From: RGIG3528 sp045616485
Lineage (GTDB): Bacteria; Bacillota; Clostridia; Lachnospirales; Lachnospiraceae
Direction: 5' to 3'
Assembly (NCBI GenBank): GCA_045616485.1
Contig: JAZLGU010000075.1
Coordinates: forward strand, 1-27,605
DNA length: 27,605 nucleotides
The translations under genes were made by a program, and so were the position numbers. The notes beneath the pieces were generated by a model. It worked only from the letters and a program-made list of their open reading frames with translations. It was not told where the DNA came from and ran no database searches. The first letter of the stretch is position 1. Each line of letters opens with the position of its first letter. Of the stretch, positions 13,719 through 21,604 are shown piece after piece.

Positions 13719-16232
13719 TTACTCCGCTGATTTAAGACTCTCTACCATATCCACCTTTTTTATACGGAAAAACATACCAAAATTCACTAAAATTGCAAAA
13801 ATAAAGGTGATTCCGGCAGAAAACAGGTAGCTGACAGGCTTTATATCACGGCCAAACATTATCATATCTATTTCGCAGGTCTCTATTACAAACTTGTGAA
13901 GGAAAAATCCCAAAAAGCAGCCCAGAATCACTCCAAAAACTGTAAGCCACACGTTTTCCCTGTACACATAAGCAGCCAGTTCCGTATCATAAAAGCCCAG
14001 TACTTTAATGGTGGCCAGCTCCCTGCGTCGTTCCAAAATATTAATATTGTTAAGATTGTAAAGCACGATGAAGGCTAAAAGTCCGGCAGATACTATAAGC
14101 ACTACCACCACCAGATCCAGCGACCTCATCATTTTCGCCACCCTGTCTCTAAGGGACGAAATATTGGTAATGGCTGTCACTTCCGGCAGCTCCAGTAAAG
14201 CCGCGGCAAGACTGTCTTTTTCCTCAGCTGTCATATCAGGAGAATACTTTAATAGCAGCTTATTGTACTGGCAATTGTCAAAAAGCTCAAGATACTGGTC
14301 TTTACTTATATACACATAGTAATACAGATAGTTTTCAGCAATTGCAGTGATTTCTACCTGCCCGGCCTCCTGCTCACCATTCATCAATGTAAGCATATCG
14401 CCCGCCTTTAATTTCAGTACTCTGGCCAGCTTTTCGGAAATTACGCAGCCTTCCTTCTCCAGCCTGTATTTTTCCTTGCTTTTCCTGTTTTGTAGGGACA
14501 AAAAGTCCGGTAATTTTTCCAGGCTCTCAGGTATCAGAAGCTGCACTTCTTTGCTGCCGCTGTCAGACTTTACATTGATGGACTCGTTGCGGATATACAA
14601 TTCATGAGTAATCCCGTCAAAACCATTACGGTACGCGGCATTTCCCTCTGCAATCTCGCCCGCTTCGCCTGCAATACTTAATTCAGCATCATAAGTCCAT
14701 ATTTTGTCATACTGATTGGTGACAATGTCTCCGATGGAGTCCCGCAGGCCAAAGCCCACCATGAGAAGGGCCATGCAGCCGCCTATACCGAATATAGTCA
14801 TAAAAAGTCGCTTTTTATACCGGAAAAGATTGCGGGCGGTGGCCTTGCCGGTAAAGCTCATTTTTTTCCAGATAAATCCTATGTGCTCCAGTAAGATACG
14901 TCTCCCTGCCTTGGGAGTCTCCGGCCTCATAAGCTTTGCCGCCACCTCTGACAGCTCTTTCATGCAGGCTATCATAGTAGCTATCACTGTGCAGCTGACA
15001 GCCAGTAATATGGAAAAAACGGACAGCTTCCACTGGAAATTCTCAACCGGCGCCGGCAGGTGGAAATACAGTATTTTGTATGCTGATATAATGACAAACG
15101 GCAGCACTTTACTGCCTATCAGAGCGCCTATTATGCCCCCGGTCAAAGAAGCAGATACGGAATACCAGAAATACTTTCCAGCTATCTTAAGCTTTGAATA
15201 TCCCAGAGCCTTATATGTGCCTATCTGTATGCGCTGCTCTTCCACCATTCTGGTCATGGTGGTAAGGCTGACAAAAGTAGCTACCAAGAAAAAGATAGCC
15301 GGAAATACCAGACCGATTTTCCCTATACGCTCAGCGTCCATGCCAAATTCCACCGCGCTTTGAATGGAGTCACGTGTGAGTATCATAAGCTCAGGTCTCT
15401 TAAGTCCTGCCACCCCTCCGTAACCCTGCCCCATAGCACTGCTACTCAGGTCCAATTTTTCCAGTATGGACTTCCTTATTTCCTCAAGTCGAAGATCACA
15501 GATCCTATCCTTTACAGCTTCTATTTTGTCTGTATAGCCCTCAACAAATTCCCTGTAGTCATCAGTAAAAGGCGTATAGTCCTTGGCACCATTTATCCTT
15601 ATATGCGCATAGGTATAATAATCTGTGAGAAAAGCATCAGGGCTCAGCACGATAAACGCATCTGCCTTACCATTACCTATGCTGACAGTCCCTCTGTCCC
15701 AGGAAAAAAACTGGGCATAAGTACCGTATCCTACTACTACATAGCTGTCATATTTGAGCTTGTCTGAAAGGCCCTCGCCATAAAGCTCTATGGTGTCTCC
15801 CAGACTTAAATCCTTATTGGAATCAAAAAAGCTAAGATCAACAAATACTTCGTTGTCTTTCTCCGGCAGGCGTCCACCGCTTACATGGAATCTGCTGACC
15901 TCCTGCATATCAGAATAAATCTGCAGCTGAAAGTCCCTTTTTTCCCTTTTCAAAAAGGCCTCGGTGTAGTACATGCCTTCCACTGTAAAGTCTTTTGATA
16001 CCGCCCGCAGCTCTTGTATGCTCTCCTCTGTGATACCCATGGTGCCTGCACACCAGATATCGCAGAAGTCCGTATCATCGTAATAAGCCTTGGCAGTAGC
16101 TCTCATATCAGGCTCAGAGGACCTGATACCCGCATAAAAAGCCACACCCAGAGCCATTATGGCCAGGATGGATATGTATCTGTTAAATGTTCTTTTTACT
16201 TCTCTAAAAAAGTCCTTGGTACTTGCCTTCAT
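13719..16232 (-). CDS. FtsX-type ABC transporter permease, two FtsX domains
   Basis: Membrane subunit of a type VII (MacB/LolCDE-like) ABC system, 837 residues. A membrane segment near 18-36 precedes a large extracytoplasmic domain (about 40-300). Membrane segments follow near 305-325, 355-380 and 400-425, then a second unit starts near 475 with another extracytoplasmic part (about 500-700) and three C-terminal segments. Each unit carries the FtsX cytoplasmic motif, EQRIQIGTYKALGY in the first and ERRRELATIKVLGF in the second. It starts 17 nt after the ATPase stop. Such pairs export lipids, peptides or lipoproteins, or shed peptide antibiotics from the membrane; no histidine kinase or regulator is adjacent, so the substrate is unknown. 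One large permease, rather than two, fits the single ATPase gene. Confidence 0.9.
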   Translation of the reverse strand: MKASTKDFFREVKRTFNRYISILAIMALGVAFYAGIRSSEPDMRATAKAYYDDTDFCDIWCAGTMGITEESIQELRAVSKDFTVEGMYYTEAFLKREKRDFQLQIYSDMQEVSRFHVSGGRLPEKDNEVFVDLSFFDSNKDLSLGDTIELYGEGLSDKLKYDSYVVVGYGTYAQFFSWDRGTVSIGNGKADAFIVLSPDAFLTDYYTYAHIRINGAKDYTPFTDDYREFVEGYTDKIEAVKDRICDLRLEEIRKSILEKLDLSSSAMGQGYGGVAGLKRPELMILTRDSIQSAVEFGMDAERIGKIGLVFPAIFFLVATFVSLTTMTRMVEEQRIQIGTYKALGYSKLKIAGKYFWYSVSASLTGGIIGALIGSKVLPFVIISAYKILYFHLPAPVENFQWKLSVFSILLAVSCTVIATMIACMKELSEVAAKLMRPETPKAGRRILLEHIGFIWKKMSFTGKATARNLFRYKKRLFMTIFGIGGCMALLMVGFGLRDSIGDIVTNQYDKIWTYDAELSIAGEAGEIAEGNAAYRNGFDGITHELYIRNESINVKSDSGSKEVQLLIPESLEKLPDFLSLQNRKSKEKYRLEKEGCVISEKLARVLKLKAGDMLTLMNGEQEAGQVEITAIAENYLYYYVYISKDQYLELFDNCQYNKLLLKYSPDMTAEEKDSLAAALLELPEVTAITNISSLRDRVAKMMRSLDLVVVVLIVSAGLLAFIVLYNLNNINILERRRELATIKVLGFYDTELAAYVYRENVWLTVFGVILGCFLGFFLHKFVIETCEIDMIMFGRDIKPVSYLFSAGITFIFAILVNFGMFFRIKKVDMVESLKSAE

Positions 16233-16249
16233 GCCGCTTTAGTTTTCCT

Positions 16250-16963
16250 TTACCAATCTATCGTCTCTACGGATACCGGAGCTTCATTAACATACATTTC
16301 CCTGGTCTTGCCATTCTTAATACGAATAACTCTGTCTGCCATAGGAGCTATGGCCTTATTATGAGTGATAACGATAACTGTTGTCCCCATTTCCCTGCAG
16401 GTATCCTGTAGGAGCTTAAGTATAGACTTTCCTGTCTGATAATCCAGGGCTCCGGTAGGCTCATCACAAAGAAGCAGCTTGGGATTTTTGGCCAGAGCTC
16501 TGGCTATGGACACTCTTTGCTGTTCTCCACCTGACAGCTGAGCCGGAAAATTACCTGTTCTTTCTGCAAGTCCTACCTTTTCCAGCACCTCTTTGGGGCT
16601 TATTTTCTCATCTTTTTTGCCTTTATTAACCTGAACTGCCAGCTCCACGTTTTCCAAAGCAGTCAGATTGGGAACCAGATTATAAAACTGGAAAACAAAG
16701 CCCACATCCTCCCGTCTGTAGCGCGTCAGTCTACGGTTATCATATGCTGCAACATTTTCTCCATCTACCAGTACCTGACCTGAAGTCGCAGTATCCATCC
16801 CTCCCAATATATTTAACACCGTCGTTTTGCCGGCTCCACTGGGCCCTACCACCACTACAAATTCACCTTTTTCGATGGTAAAATCTATGCCGTCTGCAGC
16901 ATTTACTGCCACATCGCCTGTTTTATATATTTTCTTTACATCCTTAAGTTCAATATAGCTCAT
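16250..16963 (-). CDS. ABC transporter ATP-binding protein (LolD/MacB type)
   Basis: ATPase partner of the downstream FtsX-type permease; 237 residues. Walker A is GPSGAGKTT at 40-48, followed by the Q-loop region FVFQFYNLVPNLTALENV typical of the LolD/MacB subfamily. The signature is LSGGEQQRVSIARAL, Walker B is LLLCDEPTGALD, and the switch His is in VIVITHN. GAGG precedes the ATG. An extended -10 (TGCTAAAAT, 17000-17005) lies about 40 nt upstream. The preceding terminator at 17083-17131 separates it from the kinase gene, so the two ABC genes form their own unit. Confidence 0.95.
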   Translation of the reverse strand: MSYIELKDVKKIYKTGDVAVNAADGIDFTIEKGEFVVVVGPSGAGKTTVLNILGGMDTATSGQVLVDGENVAAYDNRRLTRYRREDVGFVFQFYNLVPNLTALENVELAVQVNKGKKDEKISPKEVLEKVGLAERTGNFPAQLSGGEQQRVSIARALAKNPKLLLCDEPTGALDYQTGKSILKLLQDTCREMGTTVIVITHNKAIAPMADRVIRIKNGKTREMYVNEAPVSVETIDW

Positions 16964-16999
16964 ACACTACCTCGCATCGTTTTTTAGAACTCGTGTCAT

Positions 17000-17005
17000 A
17001 TTTTA
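17000..17005 (-). promoter_or_regulatory. Extended -10 promoter of the ABC exporter operon
   Basis: The minus strand reads TGCTAAAAT, a TGN-extended -10, about 37 nt before the ATPase start and downstream of the kinase terminator. No strong -35 is present. Confidence 0.45.
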
Positions 17006-17082
17006 GCACAAAGCTTTCATTCCCGAAATAAAAGAAGTCTAAAAAAATAGAAAAGCATACCATCTCGGGATAACAGCCATAA

Positions 17083-17131
17083 AAAGAAAGGATCATGTAC
17101 CTACGCGAACAGATGCACGAATCCTTTCTTT
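17083..17131 (-). terminator. Hairpin terminator after the kinase gene
   Basis: An 11-bp perfect stem, AAAGAAAGGAT (17083-17093) with ATCCTTTCTTT (17121-17131), and a 27-nt loop. On the minus strand the stem runs into TTTTTATGG. The long loop makes it less typical, but the U-run supports termination. Confidence 0.65.
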
Positions 17132-17208
17132 ATTTAGTGCAAAGCACTCACAGTAATTTACACCCGAATCAGGAGCGGCAGGCTGTGACGAGTCTTTCCT
17201 TTTCCGCA

Positions 17209-18441
17209 TCAGATGCAACGGGTTACGTGCCGCATTGCCGATCTCTTTCTAAGATCTATAATGTGGCTATGGCTGAGGCCGGGCAGCCGGATATTACCGT
17301 AGCTGTCTGTAATCACTGCATATATCTCTGCTTTGTTTTCCAGATAGCCTATGGCCTTTTTCCAGTTCTCCAACGTCCAGGGCGTAAGACTGCCAACAAG
17401 GAATACTTTTCTATAGGGCAGATCGCCAACAGCTGTAAAGTCTGAGCCCAGGTCGCATATAATACTGTCAAAGCCTCGACCTCTCCAGCCTCTTACATCC
17501 GGGCTTTCCACTCTTTTCCCTATCAGTACCCCCTTGTGAATAAAGCTGTAGCCCGGGGTCTGCCTGCCAGGCAAACAGGCCTCCTCCAGCTGCTCCAGAT
17601 TGCACAGGGGATTACAGTCCAGTAGTATTGTTTTCTTCTCATGAGCCAAAGCTCTTGCCAGCTTCACTGCAAAAACGCTTCCCCGGCAGTCATCAGCTAT
17701 CCCTATTATAGCCATAAGATTGTCGCCTGACGGAATGGCTTTTTTAGGACTGATTTTACCAAGGTCCGCTGATATTTCGCTTGCTGACTTGTAGCCGTGG
17801 CCCTTTCTTAGGCATCTGCTCACAATGCGATCATACCCCTTCGGGATATTTTCCGCATACATTCGCATAAATTCAAAGGTTTTCCCCATGCTCCAGATAT
17901 CGCTGCCCTCGGACAAAGCACCGTTATACAAAAGCTCGGGAGCTGCAAATCGGGGTGTGCCGGATCTAAGGTCCTTCTCATCCCCCCGGCAGATGGCGCT
18001 GCCGAAGTCAACAAGCTTCATTCTGTTGTCGGAAATGACTATATTTCCCGGCTTAATATCCAGATGCAGCACCTTGTTTTGAGGCTCATGGAGAAAAGCC
18101 ACTATCTCGCAAAGCTCCATGGAAAACCTCACCAGCTCATCAGGCGAAATCTTTCTTACTCTCTGAAAATATACCCCCAGATCTTCACCTTCCACATATT
18201 CTTCCACCATGCATACGGAGTCCTCCGTCTCATAGCTGTCAATAATAGTGGGGAAAAACGGGGCCTTCACTTTCTGTAAAATCTGAATCTCCGAGCGAAG
18301 TGCGTCTCTTCCCTCATGAAACAAACTCATTTCTTTTAGTATTCGCCTGCATTTCAACTCTTTGTGCCAAACGAGAGATACACGGCCTGTCTCATTTTCC
18401 TGAAGTACTTTAAGGACCTCATACCTCTCAGAAGAATCCAT
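17209..18441 (-). CDS. Ser/Thr protein kinase with a divergent ParA/MinD-like C-terminal domain
   Basis: 410 residues, no membrane segment, so cytosolic. The N-terminal 230 residues are a Hanks-type kinase: Lys36 in RRILKEM, Glu51, catalytic loop HLDIKPGNIV with Asp128, DFG at 145-147 and AAPELL. Two oddities: the glycine loop is degenerate (ENETGRVSLV) and HRD is HLD. From about 240 the sequence looks like the start of a ParA/MinD/CpaE fold: NLMAIIGIADDCRGSV, then ALAHEKKTILLDCNPL, with DSIICDLGSDF later. The Walker A lysine is missing from the loop, so this half may not hydrolyse ATP. PASTA repeats of the cell-wall kinase PrkC are absent. AAAGGAG precedes the ATG. The partner and targets are unknown; the C-terminal fold is an inference from pattern only. 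Confidence 0.8.
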   Translation of the reverse strand: MDSSERYEVLKVLQENETGRVSLVWHKELKCRRILKEMSLFHEGRDALRSEIQILQKVKAPFFPTIIDSYETEDSVCMVEEYVEGEDLGVYFQRVRKISPDELVRFSMELCEIVAFLHEPQNKVLHLDIKPGNIVISDNRMKLVDFGSAICRGDEKDLRSGTPRFAAPELLYNGALSEGSDIWSMGKTFEFMRMYAENIPKGYDRIVSRCLRKGHGYKSASEISADLGKISPKKAIPSGDNLMAIIGIADDCRGSVFAVKLARALAHEKKTILLDCNPLCNLEQLEEACLPGRQTPGYSFIHKGVLIGKRVESPDVRGWRGRGFDSIICDLGSDFTAVGDLPYRKVFLVGSLTPWTLENWKKAIGYLENKAEIYAVITDSYGNIRLPGLSHSHIIDLRKRSAMRHVTRCI

Positions 18442-18788
18442 TTACTGCTCCTTTCCGCCGTTTAACACGACCTCTTAATAAATTAAGAAAAGCTGTACTT
18501 AAGCTTTCTGATAAAATTATAAGCTGAATCCCTTTGCATTACTATTGACATATGCACTGAAAATCGGCTGTTTTTTTCAACACTTTGCCTCCTTGTTTTC
18601 CCCTGAAAAACAGGCTAAACCCCTTGATTTTACTGCATTTCCCCTTTTGCGCCCCTTTGCAATTTTTTATATTTGAATTTCAATATTTATAGAAAATCCA
18701 TAAAGTTTTTAGGCATATATTACTCCCTTACTTTATTGACAAAATGGCCTTAAATGTATATACTTCACTTTAATTAAGAGGTATATAC
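18442..18788. other. Divergent intergenic region between the kinase gene and mecA
   Basis: 347 bp without a gene. It holds a -10 for the kinase (minus strand TATAAT, 18516-18521, no clear -35) and the mecA promoter at 18736-18764. The plus strand is pyrimidine-rich with four CTTTGC-like words (18531, 18582, 18641 and 18652). Several AT-rich tracts are present, such as 18661-18695. No small ORF with a binding site was seen. Confidence 0.6.
18736..18764 (+). promoter_or_regulatory. Near-consensus promoter of mecA, with an overlapping inverted repeat
   Basis: TTGACA (18736-18741), a 17-nt spacer and TATACT (18759-18764), about 25 nt before the ATG. The 10-bp arms ATGTATATAC (18754-18763) and GTATATACAT (18781-18790) form an inverted repeat covering the -10 on one side and the ribosome binding site plus start codon on the other. 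This arrangement could be an operator. Confidence 0.8.
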
Positions 18789-19535
18789 ATGAAGATAGAA
18801 AAGTTAAGCGATACACAAATTAGATGCACATTAAATAAGCAGGATCTCTCCGACAGAGAGCTGCAGTTATCAGAGCTGGCCTATGGATCAGAAAAGGCAA
18901 AGGCTCTGTTTTCTGAGCTTATGCTGCAGGCCAATTTTGAGTATGGCTTCGAAGCTAACAATACTCCTCTTATGATAGAGGCTATCCCTATCAATCAGGA
19001 TACTCTTGTACTCCTGGTGACCAAAGTGGAGTCACCTGAAGAGCTGGATACCAGATTTTCTCAGATGTCAGCTCCACCAGCTGATTTCAATACCAATTCC
19101 GCTCCTGCTTCGCCGAAGTCAGTAGCAGATGAGATACTTGCAGCTTTCGGTCAGCTTTCCAGCCTTTTATCTCAGGCTGTAGGTGACAGTAGTAAAAAGA
19201 AGAAAAATGATACCGCTAATGCAAAGACTCCAGACCCTGCCAAAGTGGCCCGCTGCTTTGCCTTTGGTGATCTTACTCAGGTCATTCGTCTGGCCAAGGT
19301 ACTGGCTCCTTTTTATCAGGGCCGCAATACCTTATATAAAGACGAGCGTGAGGGTCAGTACATCCTCCTGCTTCGCATGACCAAGCATACTCCACAGGAT
19401 TTCAACAAGGTATGTAATGTAGCTGCTGAGTATGGTGTCCCTGTGAACATGCGTTTTGCCAGCGAGTCTCTCTTCGAAGAGCAGTTTAAAAAGATTATTG
19501 CAGCCAATGCTATCAAAAAGCTGGCTGAGCTGTAA
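18789..19535 (+). CDS. mecA: Adaptor protein MecA
   Basis: Adaptor that delivers substrates to the ClpC-ClpP protease; in Bacillus it targets ComK. The 248 residues show the MecA plan: an N-terminal substrate-binding domain beginning MKIEKLSDTQIRCTLNKQDL, an acidic and Ser/Asp/Lys-rich linker (about 95-150), and a C-terminal ClpC-binding domain from about 155 (ARCFAFGDLTQVIRLAKVL to EEQFKKIIAANAIKKL). AGAGG lies 7 nt before the ATG. It is monocistronic, with its own strong promoter and a hairpin terminator at 19562-19590. The substrate in this organism is not evident. Confidence 0.93.
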   Translation: MKIEKLSDTQIRCTLNKQDLSDRELQLSELAYGSEKAKALFSELMLQANFEYGFEANNTPLMIEAIPINQDTLVLLVTKVESPEELDTRFSQMSAPPADFNTNSAPASPKSVADEILAAFGQLSSLLSQAVGDSSKKKKNDTANAKTPDPAKVARCFAFGDLTQVIRLAKVLAPFYQGRNTLYKDEREGQYILLLRMTKHTPQDFNKVCNVAAEYGVPVNMRFASESLFEEQFKKIIAANAIKKLAEL

Positions 19536-19561
19536 ATATTATTGACTTTGTCGACATAATG

Positions 19562-19590
19562 AAAAAAGACGGCTAAATGCCGTCTTTTTT
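19562..19590. terminator. Bidirectional terminator between mecA and the DUF1858 gene
   Basis: AAAAAAGACGGC (19562-19573), a 5-nt loop and GCCGTCTTTTTT (19579-19590). With A and T tracts on either side of a GACGGC core it can end transcripts from both convergent genes. Outer arms GTCGACA (19550-19556) and TGTCGAC (19595-19601) extend the dyad. Confidence 0.9.
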
Positions 19591-19606
19591 AGCGTGTCGA
19601 CCGTTA

Positions 19607-19801
19607 TTAGCCTGCAAGGTATGTATTCAGTGCCTCAAGTACTGTGTCAGGATCAATGCCGTGAACCATACATGCCTCTTCAAGGGACTCACCCTGTGCT
19701 GAAGGACAGCCTACACAATGCATGCCGGCCTGCATAAGGATAGCTATAAGATTCTGGTTGGTAGAAATAATCTCGCCAATAGTCATATCTTTTGTAATCA
19801 T
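19607..19801 (-). CDS. DUF1858 domain protein with a CxxC motif
   Basis: 64-residue protein MITKDMTIGEII..., matching the DUF1858 family, also called the hybrid-cluster-protein-associated redox disulfide domain. The CVGC motif follows MQAGMH near residue 30, then PSAQGESLEEAC and a helical end. Function is not established; a thiol redox or metal-related role is inferred from the CxxC. An in-frame upstream Met exists at 19864, but AAGGAG sits 9 nt before the ATG at 19801. It has its own strong promoter and is divergent from a ferredoxin gene. Confidence 0.88.
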   Translation of the reverse strand: MITKDMTIGEIISTNQNLIAILMQAGMHCVGCPSAQGESLEEACMVHGIDPDTVLEALNTYLAG

Positions 19802-19835
19802 CGTATTATTCTCCTTGTATGAAAACTTTAGGCTC

Positions 19836-19864
19836 ATTATAAGCCTGCAAGTCCTATAAGTCAA
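19836..19864 (-). promoter_or_regulatory. Promoter of the DUF1858 gene
   Basis: Minus strand TTGACT (19859-19864), a 17-nt spacer and TATAAT (19836-19841), about 35 nt before the ATG. A near-consensus sigma-A promoter; its presence also argues against a start at 19864. Confidence 0.8.
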
Positions 19865-19926
19865 TAGGCAGTTAGTATATACTACCTGACGGTATTATAA
19901 TCATGTTCTTTTTTATTATATTTTTA

Positions 19927-19955
19927 TTGCTTTTTGTAATACGATGCGATAAGAT
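19927..19955 (+). promoter_or_regulatory. Candidate promoter of the ferredoxin gene
   Basis: TTGCTT (19927-19932), a 17-nt spacer and TAAGAT (19950-19955), giving a leader of about 30 nt before the ATG. Moderate match to consensus. Confidence 0.5.
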
Positions 19956-19992
19956 AAATCTAACATCTTATTGTTAAAAGGAGGATACTATA

Positions 19993-20160
19993 ATGGCATA
20001 CAAGATTAATGATGGTTGTGTAAGCTGCGGCGCATGTGCAGCTGAGTGCCCAGTAGGCGCTATTTCTGAGGGAGCAGAGCATTACGAGATCGACGCTGAT
20101 GCCTGCCTTGAGTGTGGCTCTTGTGCAGCTACATGCCCTACAGGTTCTATCGAGCAGTAA
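19993..20160 (+). CDS. 2[4Fe-4S] ferredoxin
   Basis: 55-residue clostridial-type ferredoxin, a low-potential electron carrier for cytosolic oxidoreductases. It reads MAYKINDGCVSCGACAAECP in the first half, then CLECGSCAATCPTGSIEQ. Both CxxCxxCxxxC(P) cluster motifs are complete, and the length is typical. AAGGAGG lies 8 nt before the ATG. It stands alone on the plus strand with a strong terminator 17 nt after the stop. Partner enzymes are not encoded nearby; the divergent neighbour is the DUF1858 protein. Confidence 0.95.
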   Translation: MAYKINDGCVSCGACAAECPVGAISEGAEHYEIDADACLECGSCAATCPTGSIEQ

Positions 20161-20176
20161 AATAGAAAGCGTAGAC

Positions 20177-20214
20177 AAAGAGGTTTTGTGGCCTGACGGC
20201 CACAAAACCTCTTT
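20177..20214. terminator. Bidirectional terminator between ferredoxin and dnaB
   Basis: A perfect 17-bp stem, AAAGAGGTTTTGTGGCC (20177-20193) with its complement (20198-20214), and a TGAC tetraloop. It lies between convergent genes and can end the ferredoxin transcript and the long operon ending in dnaB. Confidence 0.92.
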
Positions 20215-20229
20215 TCACGTTCTGCTCTT

Positions 20230-21576
20230 CTATTCTTCTACTTTATAATTCTCAAGATTGCCAAATTTGGTAAGCTCAGGCATCCATTTAAGCTTGACTG
20301 TACCGATGGAGCCATTTCTTTGCTTGGCTACTATGATCTCAGCCACTCCCGGCTCCTCACATTTTTCACGTGTATAATACTCATCTCTGTAGATAAACAT
20401 ACATACGTCGGCATCCTGCTCGATAGCTCCGGACTCTCGAAGATCCGAAAGCATTGGTCTCTTATTGTCTCTCTGCTCTACTGCTCTGGACAGCTGAGAA
20501 AGGGCAATAACAGGGCAGTCCAGCTCACGTGCCAGAGCCTTTAAGGAACGGGATATCTCCGATACCTCATTCTGTCTGGACTCTGATCTGCCTGAGCCTG
20601 TCATCAGCTGAAGGTAGTCGATAATTACCAGACCCAGATTCTTTTCCAGCTTGGCTTTTCTGCATAAGGATCTGAGGGCAGCTACTGAAATACCAGGTGT
20701 ATCATCAATGAGAAGCCCCGAATCCGCCAAGTCCTTGGCACTGTTCATAAGATTTACCCACTCGTCGCCTTTAAGGTCGCCTGTACGTATCTTGCCGGCT
20801 GATACCCTGGACTCCATGGCCAGCATACGGTTCATCAGCTGCTCTTTGGACATTTCCAAGGAGAAAATATAAGTGGTAACATGGCTCCTGACAGCCACAT
20901 AGTCAGCTATATTACATACAAAAGCAGTCTTACCCATAGACGGACGGGCAGCGATCAGTATCAGATCCGACTTCTGAAGACCAGCCAGCTTCTGATCCAG
21001 ATCTTTAAACCCTGTGGCTACGCCTGTAATACCGCCTCGGCTATTGGCAGCATTTTGGATATTCTTAAGGGTACGGAAAACAATATTTCTAATTTCTTCA
21101 ATGTCTCCACTATTTTTATTTTTCAGCACCTCAAAGACCTGCTTTTCCGTGGTGGCAAGCAGATTTTCCAGAGGCTCCTTATCCTGATATATGGTAGCTG
21201 ACAGATCTTCAAGAGTCTTAAGTATTCGCCTCATATGTGCTTTGTCAGATACTATATCAATATAGTACCTTACGTTGGCAGATGTAGGTGTAGCCTCCTG
21301 GATATTACGGAGGTTCTCCAGCCCACACAGCTCCGGCGCAATTTCTTTTTCCTTAAGCTTATCAGCCAGCGTAATAATATCCACTTCTTTCCCCTGCTGA
21401 TACAGCTCCCTGATAGCATCAAACATAACGCCCAGAGAAGGATCATAAAAATCCCCTGCTGTAAGGCCATCTTCCGCTGCTATGATGGCTTCACGCTCCA
21501 TCATCATAGCACCAATAACAGCCTGCTCCGCTTCTCTGCTATAAGGTTTTTTTCGACTAATTACATTTTCTTCCAT
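20230..21576 (-). CDS. dnaB: Replicative DNA helicase
   Basis: Hexameric 5'-3' helicase of the replication fork, 448 residues. The N-terminal domain begins with YSREAEQAVIGAMM, and the RecA-like motor has Walker A ARPSMGKT at 210-217, SLEMSKEQLMNRM, Walker B-like IIDYLQLM, and SGAIEQDADVCMFIYRDEYY near the end. Length is normal with no intein. An in-frame TTG at 21588 is possible, but GGGG lies 6 nt before the ATG at 21576, so I prefer the ATG. The order gdpP-rplI-dnaB is conserved in Firmicutes. It is the last gene of the operon. Confidence 0.97.
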   Translation of the reverse strand: MEENVISRKKPYSREAEQAVIGAMMMEREAIIAAEDGLTAGDFYDPSLGVMFDAIRELYQQGKEVDIITLADKLKEKEIAPELCGLENLRNIQEATPTSANVRYYIDIVSDKAHMRRILKTLEDLSATIYQDKEPLENLLATTEKQVFEVLKNKNSGDIEEIRNIVFRTLKNIQNAANSRGGITGVATGFKDLDQKLAGLQKSDLILIAARPSMGKTAFVCNIADYVAVRSHVTTYIFSLEMSKEQLMNRMLAMESRVSAGKIRTGDLKGDEWVNLMNSAKDLADSGLLIDDTPGISVAALRSLCRKAKLEKNLGLVIIDYLQLMTGSGRSESRQNEVSEISRSLKALARELDCPVIALSQLSRAVEQRDNKRPMLSDLRESGAIEQDADVCMFIYRDEYYTREKCEEPGVAEIIVAKQRNGSIGTVKLKWMPELTKFGNLENYKVEE

Positions 21577-21604
21577 GTCAAACCCCAAAATAAGGAAATT
21601 CTAT

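Noticed and set aside
14716..15363. 215-codon plus-strand open frame
   Set aside because: It lies opposite the central membrane part of the ABC permease; its hydrophobic stretches mirror the permease codons and there is no independent coding signal.
17083..17208. Small gene or frameshifted extension after the kinase stop
   Set aside because: The 75 nt between the stop and the terminator hairpin hold no start with a ribosome binding site and no similarity I can recognise.
18442..18788. CRISPR-like repeats in the long intergenic gap
   Set aside because: The repeated words are only 6-9 nt, irregularly spaced and part of pyrimidine-rich sequence.
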